From: UBA7985 sp965661545
Lineage (GTDB): Bacteria; Pseudomonadota; Alphaproteobacteria; UBA7985
Reading direction: 5' to 3'
DNA length: 15,061 nucleotides
Assembly: GCA_965661545.1 (NCBI GenBank)
Contig: CBFIEF010000045.1
Span: 1-15,061 of the forward strand
The position numbers and the translations under genes are program-made. The stretch's first letter is position 1, and each line of letters starts with the position of its first letter. The notes below the pieces were generated by a model, which saw nothing but the letters and a program-made list of their open reading frames with translations, made no database searches and had not been told where the DNA came from. This document shows positions 7,473-13,601 of this stretch, piece by piece.

Positions 7473-8900
7473 ATGACGAACGAACCCTTTCTGGCCAGCT
7501 TGCGGTCAATTGTTGGCCCGACTGGGGTTGTGACAGACTCAGAGAATTTGGATCGATACACGCGGGAATGGCGCGGAAAGTACCTCAGCGGTGCCATCGC
7601 CGCTGTGCGCCCCGCCTCCACGGGGGAAGTGTCCGACGTCATTAAAGCCTGCGTGCAGCACGGCATTTCCATCACGCCGCAAGGCGGCAACACCGGTTTG
7701 GTTGGTGGCTCTGTCCCCATTGAACCCGCCCGCGAAATCGTCCTCTCGCTCGACCGCATGAATGCCGTTGAAGATGTTGATACTCAAGGCAACACCATGA
7801 TTGTGCAGGCCGGTTGTATTCTGGTGGACGCGCAACAGGCGGCAGCCAAGGTCGATCGGATCTTCCCGCTGTCTTTGGGCGCCGAAGGCTCATGCCGCAT
7901 TGGCGGAAATCTCTCAACGAACGCCGGCGGTATCAACGTTATTCGCTACGGTAACATGCGCGATCTCGTGCTCGGGCTGGAAGTCGTGCTCGCCGATGGC
8001 CGGATCTGGAATGGTATGAACCGGCTGCGCAAAGACAACACCGGCTACGACCTCAAACACCTGTTTATTGGCGCAGAGGGAACGCTTGGGATCATTACCC
8101 GCGCGGTTCTCAAGACCTTCCCACGACCCAAAGACAGGCTCACGTCCTGGTTGGCCTGCACTAAGCCCGCAGATTGCCTGGTGGTGCTCAACATGCTGCG
8201 CGACCGACTGGGTGATGCCATCGTCGCCGCCGAGATCATCCCCGCTATCGCGCTGGATCAATCGCTGGAGCAAATCAGTGGAACCAAGCCACCCATGACC
8301 CCGTCTCCAGCCTGGTCTTTGCTGGTCGAGGTCGGTGTGTTTGACGAAGCGGGCGCTGTTCGTGACACCTTGGACGCCGTGCTACAGGAAGCGGTGATGG
8401 ACGAGGTCATCTACGACGGCGTTATTGCGCAAAATCTGGAGCAAACCGGTCAGTTTTGGCGGATCCGCGAGGCTATTCCCGAAGCGGAAACCAAAGCAGG
8501 TCCGTCGATCAAACACGACGTTTCCGTTCCCGTGCATCGGGTGGCAGAATTGATTGAACGCGGCTCCCGGTTGCTCGAGGAACTCTACCCCGGCGCACGC
8601 CCGGTGCCCTTTGGCCATCTTGGCGACGGCAACTTGCACTTCAACCTGTGCGCCCCCCTAAGTGCGCTGGGTGACAAGGCCGCTGAGGCTGAGTTTCTCT
8701 CGGCTTGGGGAGCGATCAATCAAGCCTTCCATGACCTCGTGCAGGAAATGGGTGGTTCGATTTCTGCTGAACATGGCATTGGACAGCTCAAGAAAGACGA
8801 GTTGGCGCGAACGGCGGATGCCGTGGGACTGGATTTGATGCAGGCAATCAAGACCGCGCTGGACCCCAACAACCTGCTCAACCCCGGCAAGATTTTCTAG
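7473..8900 (+). CDS. FAD-binding oxidoreductase, D-2-hydroxyglutarate / D-lactate dehydrogenase family (GlcD/VAO type)
   Basis: Predicted flavoprotein oxidising a D-2-hydroxyacid to its 2-oxoacid. The N-terminal PCMH-type FAD domain contains PQGGNTGLVGGSVP (69-82), GNLSTNAGGINVIRYGN (145-161) and FIGAEGTLGIITRAVLKTF (198-216). The C-terminal FAD-oxidase domain carries KHDVSVPVHRV (347-357), PFGHLGDGNLHFN (379-391) and SAEHGIGQLKKDEL (431-444). It ends LDPNNLLNPGKIF. His382, His389 and Glu433 correspond to the metal ligands described for human D2HGDH. At 475 aa without an iron-sulfur extension it resembles D2HGDH and the yeast DLD proteins more than the long FAD/Fe-S fusions. D-2-hydroxyglutarate is the likeliest substrate, but D-lactate or another D-2-hydroxyacid is possible. 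It starts one base after the TsaC stop, so the two are cotranscribed. Its own stop overlaps the convergent M23 gene. Confidence 0.9.
   Translation: MTNEPFLASLRSIVGPTGVVTDSENLDRYTREWRGKYLSGAIAAVRPASTGEVSDVIKACVQHGISITPQGGNTGLVGGSVPIEPAREIVLSLDRMNAVEDVDTQGNTMIVQAGCILVDAQQAAAKVDRIFPLSLGAEGSCRIGGNLSTNAGGINVIRYGNMRDLVLGLEVVLADGRIWNGMNRLRKDNTGYDLKHLFIGAEGTLGIITRAVLKTFPRPKDRLTSWLACTKPADCLVVLNMLRDRLGDAIVAAEIIPAIALDQSLEQISGTKPPMTPSPAWSLLVEVGVFDEAGAVRDTLDAVLQEAVMDEVIYDGVIAQNLEQTGQFWRIREAIPEAETKAGPSIKHDVSVPVHRVAELIERGSRLLEELYPGARPVPFGHLGDGNLHFNLCAPLSALGDKAAEAEFLSAWGAINQAFHDLVQEMGGSISAEHGIGQLKKDELARTADAVGLDLMQAIKTALDPNNLLNPGKIF
8897..8900. other. Shared CTAG: overlapping stop codons of two convergent genes
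   Basis: The plus-strand FAD gene ends in TAG at 8898-8900. The minus-strand M23 gene ends in TAG read from 8899 to 8897. The palindrome CTAG thus ends both genes, with no spacer and no room for an intergenic terminator. Confidence 0.9.
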
Positions 8901-9862
8901 TGTCGCACCGGCAAAACACTGGAGGTCCGATAGGTCAGTTCCTGCGGCATTTCCGGGGAAAGCGCGATCCGCTGATCTTGCTTTGGCAAAACCAATGAAG
9001 CTGTTGGAATGCTGACAATGCGAGACGAACGCGGCTGACGAGCTGCCCCTCGTAACACCGCCCAGTGGGTCACCGCTGTCAACCGTTGGGCCACTTCGAC
9101 CCCGCCGATGGGAACAACGGTCTGACGCAGTCGGTGCACGAGCGTAAGCGGATCTATCGCATTGCCATCGCTGCGCGCCCGATGAGACTTGGATGGCCCC
9201 GTTAGGTGCACAGGATAGTGCAGATGGGTTCGGCTGCCCCAGCTGACCAAACGACCGACCGAATAACCAACTTCGAGCCAATCTCCGCGCTTTAGTCCGG
9301 CCTTCGGGGTCGTATGCCAGAATGTGTGCTGGCGCTCTCCGTCCGTGATGACGATTCCGCTGTCTGTGCCGGCGTGTTTGACGTACAGCACTTCGCCTGC
9401 GACCGGCGTGTAAATAGCGGTTCCAGCAGCGGCAGCAAGGTCAATGCCCGAATGAAAGTCCCGCCGCCCATACAGCCGACGCCAGCCAAAATCACTGGTG
9501 AACACTGCATCGACCTGAGGCGAAATTAACGGCAGCTCACGACCCCACGAGCGCTGTGAAAAGTTCTCAGGCACGCGGCTTGGCTGACGCCGTGGATCAA
9601 AGGAATGGTTCGACGCCATCGCCTGCTCCCGCCATTCCATTTGCAACTCAAGCGAAGGCAGTCGCCGATCGGTCTTCTGGCTCTGTGCCAAGTCAGACAC
9701 GGCCACCGACCGCTTGAACATGCGGCCGCTGTCTTCCATGTGGACGGATCCACAGGCGGATAACGACAGACTGATCAATGTTATTAGAATTAATCGGCTT
9801 AGGATTTTGGTGATAAAGGCAGTCAAACCAGCACTCTCAAGATGCGCGAATTTAGGGAACAT
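8897..9862 (-). CDS. M23-family (LytM-type) peptidase, predicted lipoprotein
   Basis: Predicted zinc endopeptidase or LytM-like protein acting on peptidoglycan cross-bridges at the outer membrane or periplasm. The N-terminus has a hydrophobic helix ending in the lipobox LSAC (Cys37), followed by GS. The M23 domain spans about 115-222. FGWRRLYGRRDFHSGIDLA supplies His137 and Asp141, TPVAGEVLYV is the usual strand, FWH gives His183, and THLHYPVHLTG gives the third zinc ligand His215. All ligands are intact, so catalysis is plausible, unlike in the degenerate EnvC/NlpD group. A tail of about 70 residues beyond 250 has no domain I recognise. Start: ATG 9862 has only an AGGA touching it. A TTG at 9824-9826, with GAGAG upstream, would give a neater 25-residue lipoprotein signal. 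Its stop shares CTAG with the FAD gene's stop. The TAXI gene lies 70 bp upstream. Confidence 0.9.
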   Translation of the reverse strand: MFPKFAHLESAGLTAFITKILSRLILITLISLSLSACGSVHMEDSGRMFKRSVAVSDLAQSQKTDRRLPSLELQMEWREQAMASNHSFDPRRQPSRVPENFSQRSWGRELPLISPQVDAVFTSDFGWRRLYGRRDFHSGIDLAAAAGTAIYTPVAGEVLYVKHAGTDSGIVITDGERQHTFWHTTPKAGLKRGDWLEVGYSVGRLVSWGSRTHLHYPVHLTGPSKSHRARSDGNAIDPLTLVHRLRQTVVPIGGVEVAQRLTAVTHWAVLRGAARQPRSSRIVSIPTASLVLPKQDQRIALSPEMPQELTYRTSSVLPVRH

Positions 9863-9932
9863 TCCTAAAGATTTGCAACTAGAGTGCCATTGGAAGATAT
9901 AACTGTTATTATGCGGTTAAGAGAGTTTTCAC

Positions 9933-11003
9933 TCAGTCCAACGTATCAACATCGCTATATTGAGCCTGAACCTCCAAATACTGTTGCAAACCGCGATGCT
10001 GCGGCGCAACCAAACCGGCACGCAGCGCCGATTCCTTATCCAGCAATTCTAATGCAGGATGCATGGATTTAAAGAATTCAAAGTCGGAATAGGCTGACTG
10101 AAGCAGTTCGATAACCCGACCATGCGGAACATCTTCACGCGTGACCAGCGTAATCGCCAAGCCAATGGTTTCGACCGGATTGCTCATATTATAAGCCTCA
10201 GCCGGAATGACGATGGGCTCAAAGAACGGGTTTGAGTCCACCAGGACTTCAATGCCATCACTGGCCAGAGGCGCAAGACGTGCGCCGCAATCCCACAGTG
10301 CAATCTCTACGGATTGCGACGGTAAAACTGTTGGGAAGATCACCGCATCAAGGCGACTGTTACACAGTCCATCGATCTGGACTGGCAACTTACCTTCTTC
10401 GACGTACTGCATGTTCGAAATACCCACTTCAGAGGCAAACAAAGCAGCTTGAGCGAGTGTTCGTTGCGAGCTGCCGATCGGCCCCAATCCCACCCGTGCG
10501 TTTTCGAGGTCTTTTAGCGTCGTTGCTGTCGATGTTGGGCTGAGCAGAACGTGCAGCGGCAAAATCCCAAAGGAGAACACGCCTCGCAAATCTTCAATGG
10601 CATCCTCGCCTTCGTAATCCGCCTGACCGTTGTAAGCGAAATACTGGCGATCAGACTGCACCACAGCAAAGTCGACAAATTGGTCGGCCATCAGCGCCAG
10701 ATTTTCCTCCGACCCTGTCGTCGTTCGCACCAAGCACGTCGGCGAATCTGGGTCTGCCAGCACGTTGTAAGCTGTGCACATCGCCCCCGCCATCGCATAG
10801 CCAAGGCCACTGGCTGGGCCTGCTGCAATTACAAAAGCATTGCCGCCGGAGCCCGACGACGCAGCTGGCGCAAGCGTCAACGATGGTTGTCCTGACAAGC
10901 TGTTAGCAGGCTCGTCAGAGTCCGACTGCGCCATCGCAGGCGTGCCGACCAAAAGGGAAGAAACAATAATTGACAGCAAAGCGAGCTGACGGCCTACGCT
11001 CAT
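9933..11003 (-). CDS. TAXI-family TRAP transporter solute-binding protein (periplasmic)
   Basis: Predicted extracytoplasmic substrate-binding subunit of a TRAP transporter of the TAXI branch, 356 aa. A Sec signal peptide covers residues 1-25 (MSVGRQLALLSIIVSSLLVG, then AMA before the cut at Gln26). After an acidic linker of about 35 residues, NAFVIAAGPASGLGYAMAGA matches the TAXI opening strand and glycine loop. TTGSEENLALMADQFVDFAVVQSD is the characteristic 'S.ENL..L..G..DFA.VQSD' segment, and LENARVGLGPIGSSQRTLA fits the interdomain region. TAXI ligands include glutamate and other organic acids; this one is unknown. Start: ATG 11003 has GGAG at 11013-11016 (9 nt). An upstream in-frame TTG at 11018 overlaps that site and is less likely. 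No DctQ/DctM or fused TAXI permease gene lies in the window, so its partner must be elsewhere or absent. Confidence 0.87.
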   Translation of the reverse strand: MSVGRQLALLSIIVSSLLVGTPAMAQSDSDEPANSLSGQPSLTLAPAASSGSGGNAFVIAAGPASGLGYAMAGAMCTAYNVLADPDSPTCLVRTTTGSEENLALMADQFVDFAVVQSDRQYFAYNGQADYEGEDAIEDLRGVFSFGILPLHVLLSPTSTATTLKDLENARVGLGPIGSSQRTLAQAALFASEVGISNMQYVEEGKLPVQIDGLCNSRLDAVIFPTVLPSQSVEIALWDCGARLAPLASDGIEVLVDSNPFFEPIVIPAEAYNMSNPVETIGLAITLVTREDVPHGRVIELLQSAYSDFEFFKSMHPALELLDKESALRAGLVAPQHRGLQQYLEVQAQYSDVDTLD

Positions 11004-11050
11004 CGAATACGACTCCAAATATCCTTGGCAGTCTTATACGCCCAGACGCA

Positions 11051-11803
11051 CTAGAAAACCAAGCCGCGACCGTAGCGTTGAAGCGCCTCCATTTCGGCTG
11101 TGACTTCATCGTGATCATCACGGACCGCAATTCCCGGCGCCAACGTTAAACCAGCACGCGCTTCCCTGCGCCCTTGGACCAGCACGCGATTAGCATTGCG
11201 CCCCTGTTTTGGCCAAACGGGACACACGTGGATATCACCCACCCGGGGCACCAACAGATCAATAATTTCATGCAAACGGTCGGCACGGTGGATGATGGTG
11301 ATGTTTCCCCGCTCTTTGACCCAATACAGCATGGCCTCAACCCAATCGGCCAGCGTGATCTCTAATTCACGCTTAGACAGGTCCGCATGCTGCGTGCCCG
11401 AGCGGCGGCCACTGGTTTCGGCGATATAGGGCGGGTTGCTGATGACGTGATCGAAGCTGCGCGCAGGAACCAAACGCCCTTTCTTTTGAACATCACCGCA
11501 CACGAACCCAACGCGGTCGTCTAAGCCATTGTTCGCAGCGTTCTGCATGGCGAGCCTATGCAGGTCTGGCTGCAGCTCAATCCCCGTCACCTGTACCCCC
11601 GGAACGCGCGAGGCCAAACACAGCCCTGCCGTACCGACCCCGCAACCAACATCGAGAACATGCTGTCCTGCCTGTGCCGGGATAGACGCGCCGAGCAAAA
11701 CGGCGTCCATGCCCGCGCGATAACCCGCACGGGGCTGGAGCACCTGCAGTGCACCACCCAAAAAGCTATCGCAGGTGGTTTCCAGTGGATCGCTATCGAT
11801 CAT
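11051..11803 (-). CDS. tRNA1(Val) (adenine-N6)-methyltransferase family protein (TrmN6/YfiC-like)
   Basis: SAM-dependent N6-adenine methyltransferase. The family's known member, E. coli TrmN6, makes m6A37 in tRNA1(Val). The 250 residues begin with DSFLGGALQVLQPRAGYRAG (12-31), the N-terminal signature of alphaproteobacterial members. Next come SAM motif I, VLDVGCGVGTAGLCLA (49-64), the acidic motif GIELQPD (74-80), CGDV (102-105), and the catalytic NPPY motif ISNPPYIAE (121-129) that marks amino-group methylation of adenine. Start: ATG 11803 with GCGAGAG upstream and the family N-terminus close behind. A further ATG at 11845 would add 14 unlike residues and has no Shine-Dalgarno. It lies 62 bp after the small hypothetical gene and 47 bp before the TAXI gene on the same strand. 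Target tRNA is inferred from the family only. Confidence 0.87.
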   Translation of the reverse strand: MIDSDPLETTCDSFLGGALQVLQPRAGYRAGMDAVLLGASIPAQAGQHVLDVGCGVGTAGLCLASRVPGVQVTGIELQPDLHRLAMQNAANNGLDDRVGFVCGDVQKKGRLVPARSFDHVISNPPYIAETSGRRSGTQHADLSKRELEITLADWVEAMLYWVKERGNITIIHRADRLHEIIDLLVPRVGDIHVCPVWPKQGRNANRVLVQGRREARAGLTLAPGIAVRDDHDEVTAEMEALQRYGRGLVF

Positions 11804-11865
11804 CGCAAAACTCTCGCCGCCCCCAACACAACAACAAGCACGCATCGGGACTTAAGAGCGTTGGA

Positions 11866-12270
11866 TTAGGCCTTTTGGAAGGCGTCAGTGGTGTCGATGA
11901 GCCCATCACACAGAGACTCATCGGCCCGGACTTTCAGATGATTGTTGCCCAAGGCGCGGTCCACCAGAACGATGAAGACATTCCACTTCATCTGCTCCAT
12001 TTGCGGATCGCTGAGCTTTGCCAAGCCTAACTTCACACCGCGCTGCAAGGTCTTCTCCGTTTTCCGGAGAATAGCCTTTCGGTGGTTGGACTTGATATCG
12101 CACTGATCAATCATTTCGGTTTTGATCAGCGAGCGCCAAACATCAATCGAAATGGTTTGGCCCATGACCGTATGCGCGACGGTCCAAACGGGTTCATCCG
12201 TTGGGGCGTCAGGGAACAGACGCTGCTGTTCCTCAGGGGCATTGGTGTCGACTGCATTATCTTCGGTCAT
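11866..12270 (-). CDS. Uncharacterised small cytoplasmic protein
   Basis: I do not recognise a family. Reading from ATG 12270, the 134 residues have no signal peptide or membrane helix. The N-terminus is acidic and disordered-looking (MTEDNAVDTNAPEEQQ, then LFPDAPTDEPVW). It is followed by VAHTVMGQTISIDVWRSLIK and a strongly basic helical stretch (about 57-82, SNHRKAILRKTEKTLQRGVK), and then WNVFIVLVDRAL. The tail is mixed polar. The basic segment could contact nucleic acid or a partner protein, but this is a guess. The frame also opens at GTG 12315, five bases after the msrA stop. Neither start has a convincing Shine-Dalgarno. It lies between msrA and the TrmN6-like gene on the same strand and no competing frame looks better, so I consider it a real gene. 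Confidence 0.7.
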   Translation of the reverse strand: MTEDNAVDTNAPEEQQRLFPDAPTDEPVWTVAHTVMGQTISIDVWRSLIKTEMIDQCDIKSNHRKAILRKTEKTLQRGVKLGLAKLSDPQMEQMKWNVFIVLVDRALGNNHLKVRADESLCDGLIDTTDAFQKA

Positions 12271-12320
12271 GGACTTTAAGCTTTCTTTGATCTCAGGCGA
12301 TGCGCCAGTTGGCACCAGCT

Positions 12321-12779
12321 TTAATGGCTAAAGCCGCGCTTTTCAAAGTATCGCTGATGGTAGTCTTCTGCAGGGTAGAATTCGCAGGCCTCTGTGACCT
12401 CTGTTGCGACAGCGCCGCGGGCCGCGGCGACCGCTTCTTTTGCGGCTTCAGCGGCGTTGCGCTGGTCTTCGTCCCTGTAGAACACGCCCGAGCGATACTG
12501 CGTGCCGACGTCTGGGCCTTGGCGGTTCACTTGTGTTGGATCGTGCATTTCGAAGAAGGCGTTGAGCAGCGTGTTGAAATCAATCTTTGCGTCGTCGAAC
12601 ACGACGCGCACCGCTTCCGCATGACCGGTCGAGCCGGTACACACCTGATGATAGGTGGGGTTTACGGTTTCCCCCCCAGTATATCCGCTGATCGCATCTT
12701 TAACGCCCGGCATCTTGCGGAACGTATCTTCAATGCTCCAAAAACAGCCAGCGGCAAAAATAGCTTCTTTCTCGGCCAT
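12321..12779 (-). CDS. msrA: Peptide-methionine (S)-S-oxide reductase
   Basis: Repairs oxidised methionine (S-sulfoxide) in proteins and free Met, using thioredoxin, in the cytoplasm. At 152 aa it is a compact MsrA. The catalytic motif AAGCFWSIEDTF places the nucleophile at Cys12. GYTGGETVNPTYHQVCTGSTGHAEAV (about 33-58), DPTQVNRQGPDVGTQYRS and FYPAEDYHQRYF are the standard later motifs. The usual C-terminal resolving Cys pair of longer MsrAs is not visible. Cysteines remain in QVCTG and EACEF and could resolve the sulfenic acid. ATG 12779 is preceded by AAGGGG (12788-12793) at 8 nt, part of which falls in an inverted repeat. The Lrp-type gene ends 86 bp upstream on the same strand. The hypothetical gene follows directly. 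Confidence 0.95.
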   Translation of the reverse strand: MAEKEAIFAAGCFWSIEDTFRKMPGVKDAISGYTGGETVNPTYHQVCTGSTGHAEAVRVVFDDAKIDFNTLLNAFFEMHDPTQVNRQGPDVGTQYRSGVFYRDEDQRNAAEAAKEAVAAARGAVATEVTEACEFYPAEDYHQRYFEKRGFSH

Positions 12780-12781
12780 GA

Positions 12782-12817
12782 TTCAGACCCCTTTTCTCTA
12801 ACCATCTAGGGTCTGAA
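12782..12817 (-). promoter_or_regulatory. Inverted repeat enclosing the msrA ribosome binding site
   Basis: TTCAGACCC (12782-12790) and GGGTCTGAA (12809-12817) are a perfect 9-bp inverted repeat with an 18-nt spacer. Read as msrA leader RNA, the 3' arm contains three of the four Gs of the AAGGGG Shine-Dalgarno and ends two bases before the ATG. Folding would hide the initiation site. It could equally serve as a weak terminator after the Lrp-type gene, although no U-run follows. Confidence 0.45.
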
Positions 12818-12865
12818 GTAGGCGCCTCTTGCCACGGGGACAAGCGGTGACGTGCCGACGCAGGG

Positions 12866-13336
12866 TTAAAGCCGGTCGATATGAGCGTTAGCAACGAACT
12901 CAGTTTCGTAGCTACCGACCGCAGGATGGCTGGAAAGCTGAGTTTTCAGCAAATCAGAAATGGAGCTCACTGACTGTCCCAAAACCTTCATGCGCAGCTT
13001 TGGCTGGCCCGCAATCTCAGCGATTTCCAGTACCTGCTGATTGGCAGACAGCTTGGTAATCAGATCACCAAGATCCGCCTTGTCGCTGCCTTTAACAGTA
13101 ATGGTCGCATAGGCGGTCTGGCGGAAACCGAGCACGCCACGATCAACACGGGCATGATTGCCCAGCACAACACCCGTCCGCTCCAGCTTTCGCACGCGTT
13201 CGTAGCAGGGTGTTGGTGACAGGTTCACACGTTTTGCCAACTCCACATTGGAAATACGAGCATTCTCCTGAAGCTCAGCAACAATCATGCGATCTGTTTC
13301 ATCAAGGCCTTCTTCGCGACGTCGGGCTTGTACCAT
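12866..13336 (-). CDS. Lrp/AsnC family transcriptional regulator
   Basis: DNA-binding regulator that typically senses amino acids, 156 aa. The N-terminal winged helix-turn-helix is LDETDRMIVAELQENARISNVELAKRVNLS (11-40), with recognition helix and wing SPTPCYERVRKLERTGVVLG (40-59). The RAM ligand domain follows (about 72-150), with the beta-alpha-beta-beta-alpha-beta pattern ending in ETEFV. The usual 'G-D-x-D' ligand-loop signature is replaced by AGQPKLRMKVLG, so ligand response may differ from Lrp. Start: ATG 13336 has AAGGA at 13345-13349 (8 nt). The frame opens earlier at 13375, but those 13 residues carry the ribosome binding site itself. It is divergent from the LptF/G-like gene across an AT-rich 265-bp gap. 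Targets are unknown. Autoregulation is common in the family. Confidence 0.93.
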   Translation of the reverse strand: MVQARRREEGLDETDRMIVAELQENARISNVELAKRVNLSPTPCYERVRKLERTGVVLGNHARVDRGVLGFRQTAYATITVKGSDKADLGDLITKLSANQQVLEIAEIAGQPKLRMKVLGQSVSSISDLLKTQLSSHPAVGSYETEFVANAHIDRL

Positions 13337-13384
13337 CTTGCTTTTCCTTGCGTTGAGCCATAGGGCAAAAAACATTTGCTAGCC

Positions 13385-13450
13385 CTATTGCATTACGATA
13401 GTCTTATTTATATTTTGTTTTGTTTCGAATTTTGTATAACACGCAATTTT
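13385..13450. promoter_or_regulatory. AT-rich divergent intergenic segment with TTTTGT repeats
   Basis: The gap between the Lrp-type gene and the LptF/G-like gene (13337-13601) holds no gene I can support. Its first part is much richer in A+T than anything around it and contains three direct copies of TTTTGT, beginning at 13413, 13418 and 13430. A TATAAC at 13435-13440 could be a plus-strand -10 box, but no well-spaced -35 is visible. It is a natural place for the Lrp-type promoter and for binding of the regulator. The remainder (13451-13601) has only short imperfect hairpins such as CTGC-TTTCAG-GCAG. Confidence 0.35.
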
Positions 13451-13589
13451 ATGTCTGTCACCAGTGACTTGAACGGTTTCAATGGAGAAATCCCTCCTGC
13501 AGACGTAAGCTGTAACGGCATTCGCTGCTTTCAGGCAGTCTCCACCGCGTTTCAACTGGTCTTGGTCGGGCATCTCACAGCCCTTACCT

Positions 13590-13596
13590 AAGGAAG
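13590..13596 (+). promoter_or_regulatory. Ribosome binding site for a GTG start (LptF/G-like gene)
   Basis: AAGGAAG ends 5 nt before GTG 13602-13604. It is the strongest initiation signal in the frame and fixes the non-ATG start. Confidence 0.55.
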
Positions 13597-13601
13597 AATT
13601 C

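Noticed and set aside
12300..12809. 169-codon plus-strand frame opposite msrA
   Set aside because: MsrA is unambiguous on the minus strand and this product has no family features.
13451..13591. 46-codon plus-strand small frame upstream of the LptF/G-like gene
   Set aside because: No Shine-Dalgarno precedes the ATG at 13451 and the composition is unremarkable. It could be a leader peptide, but nothing supports it.
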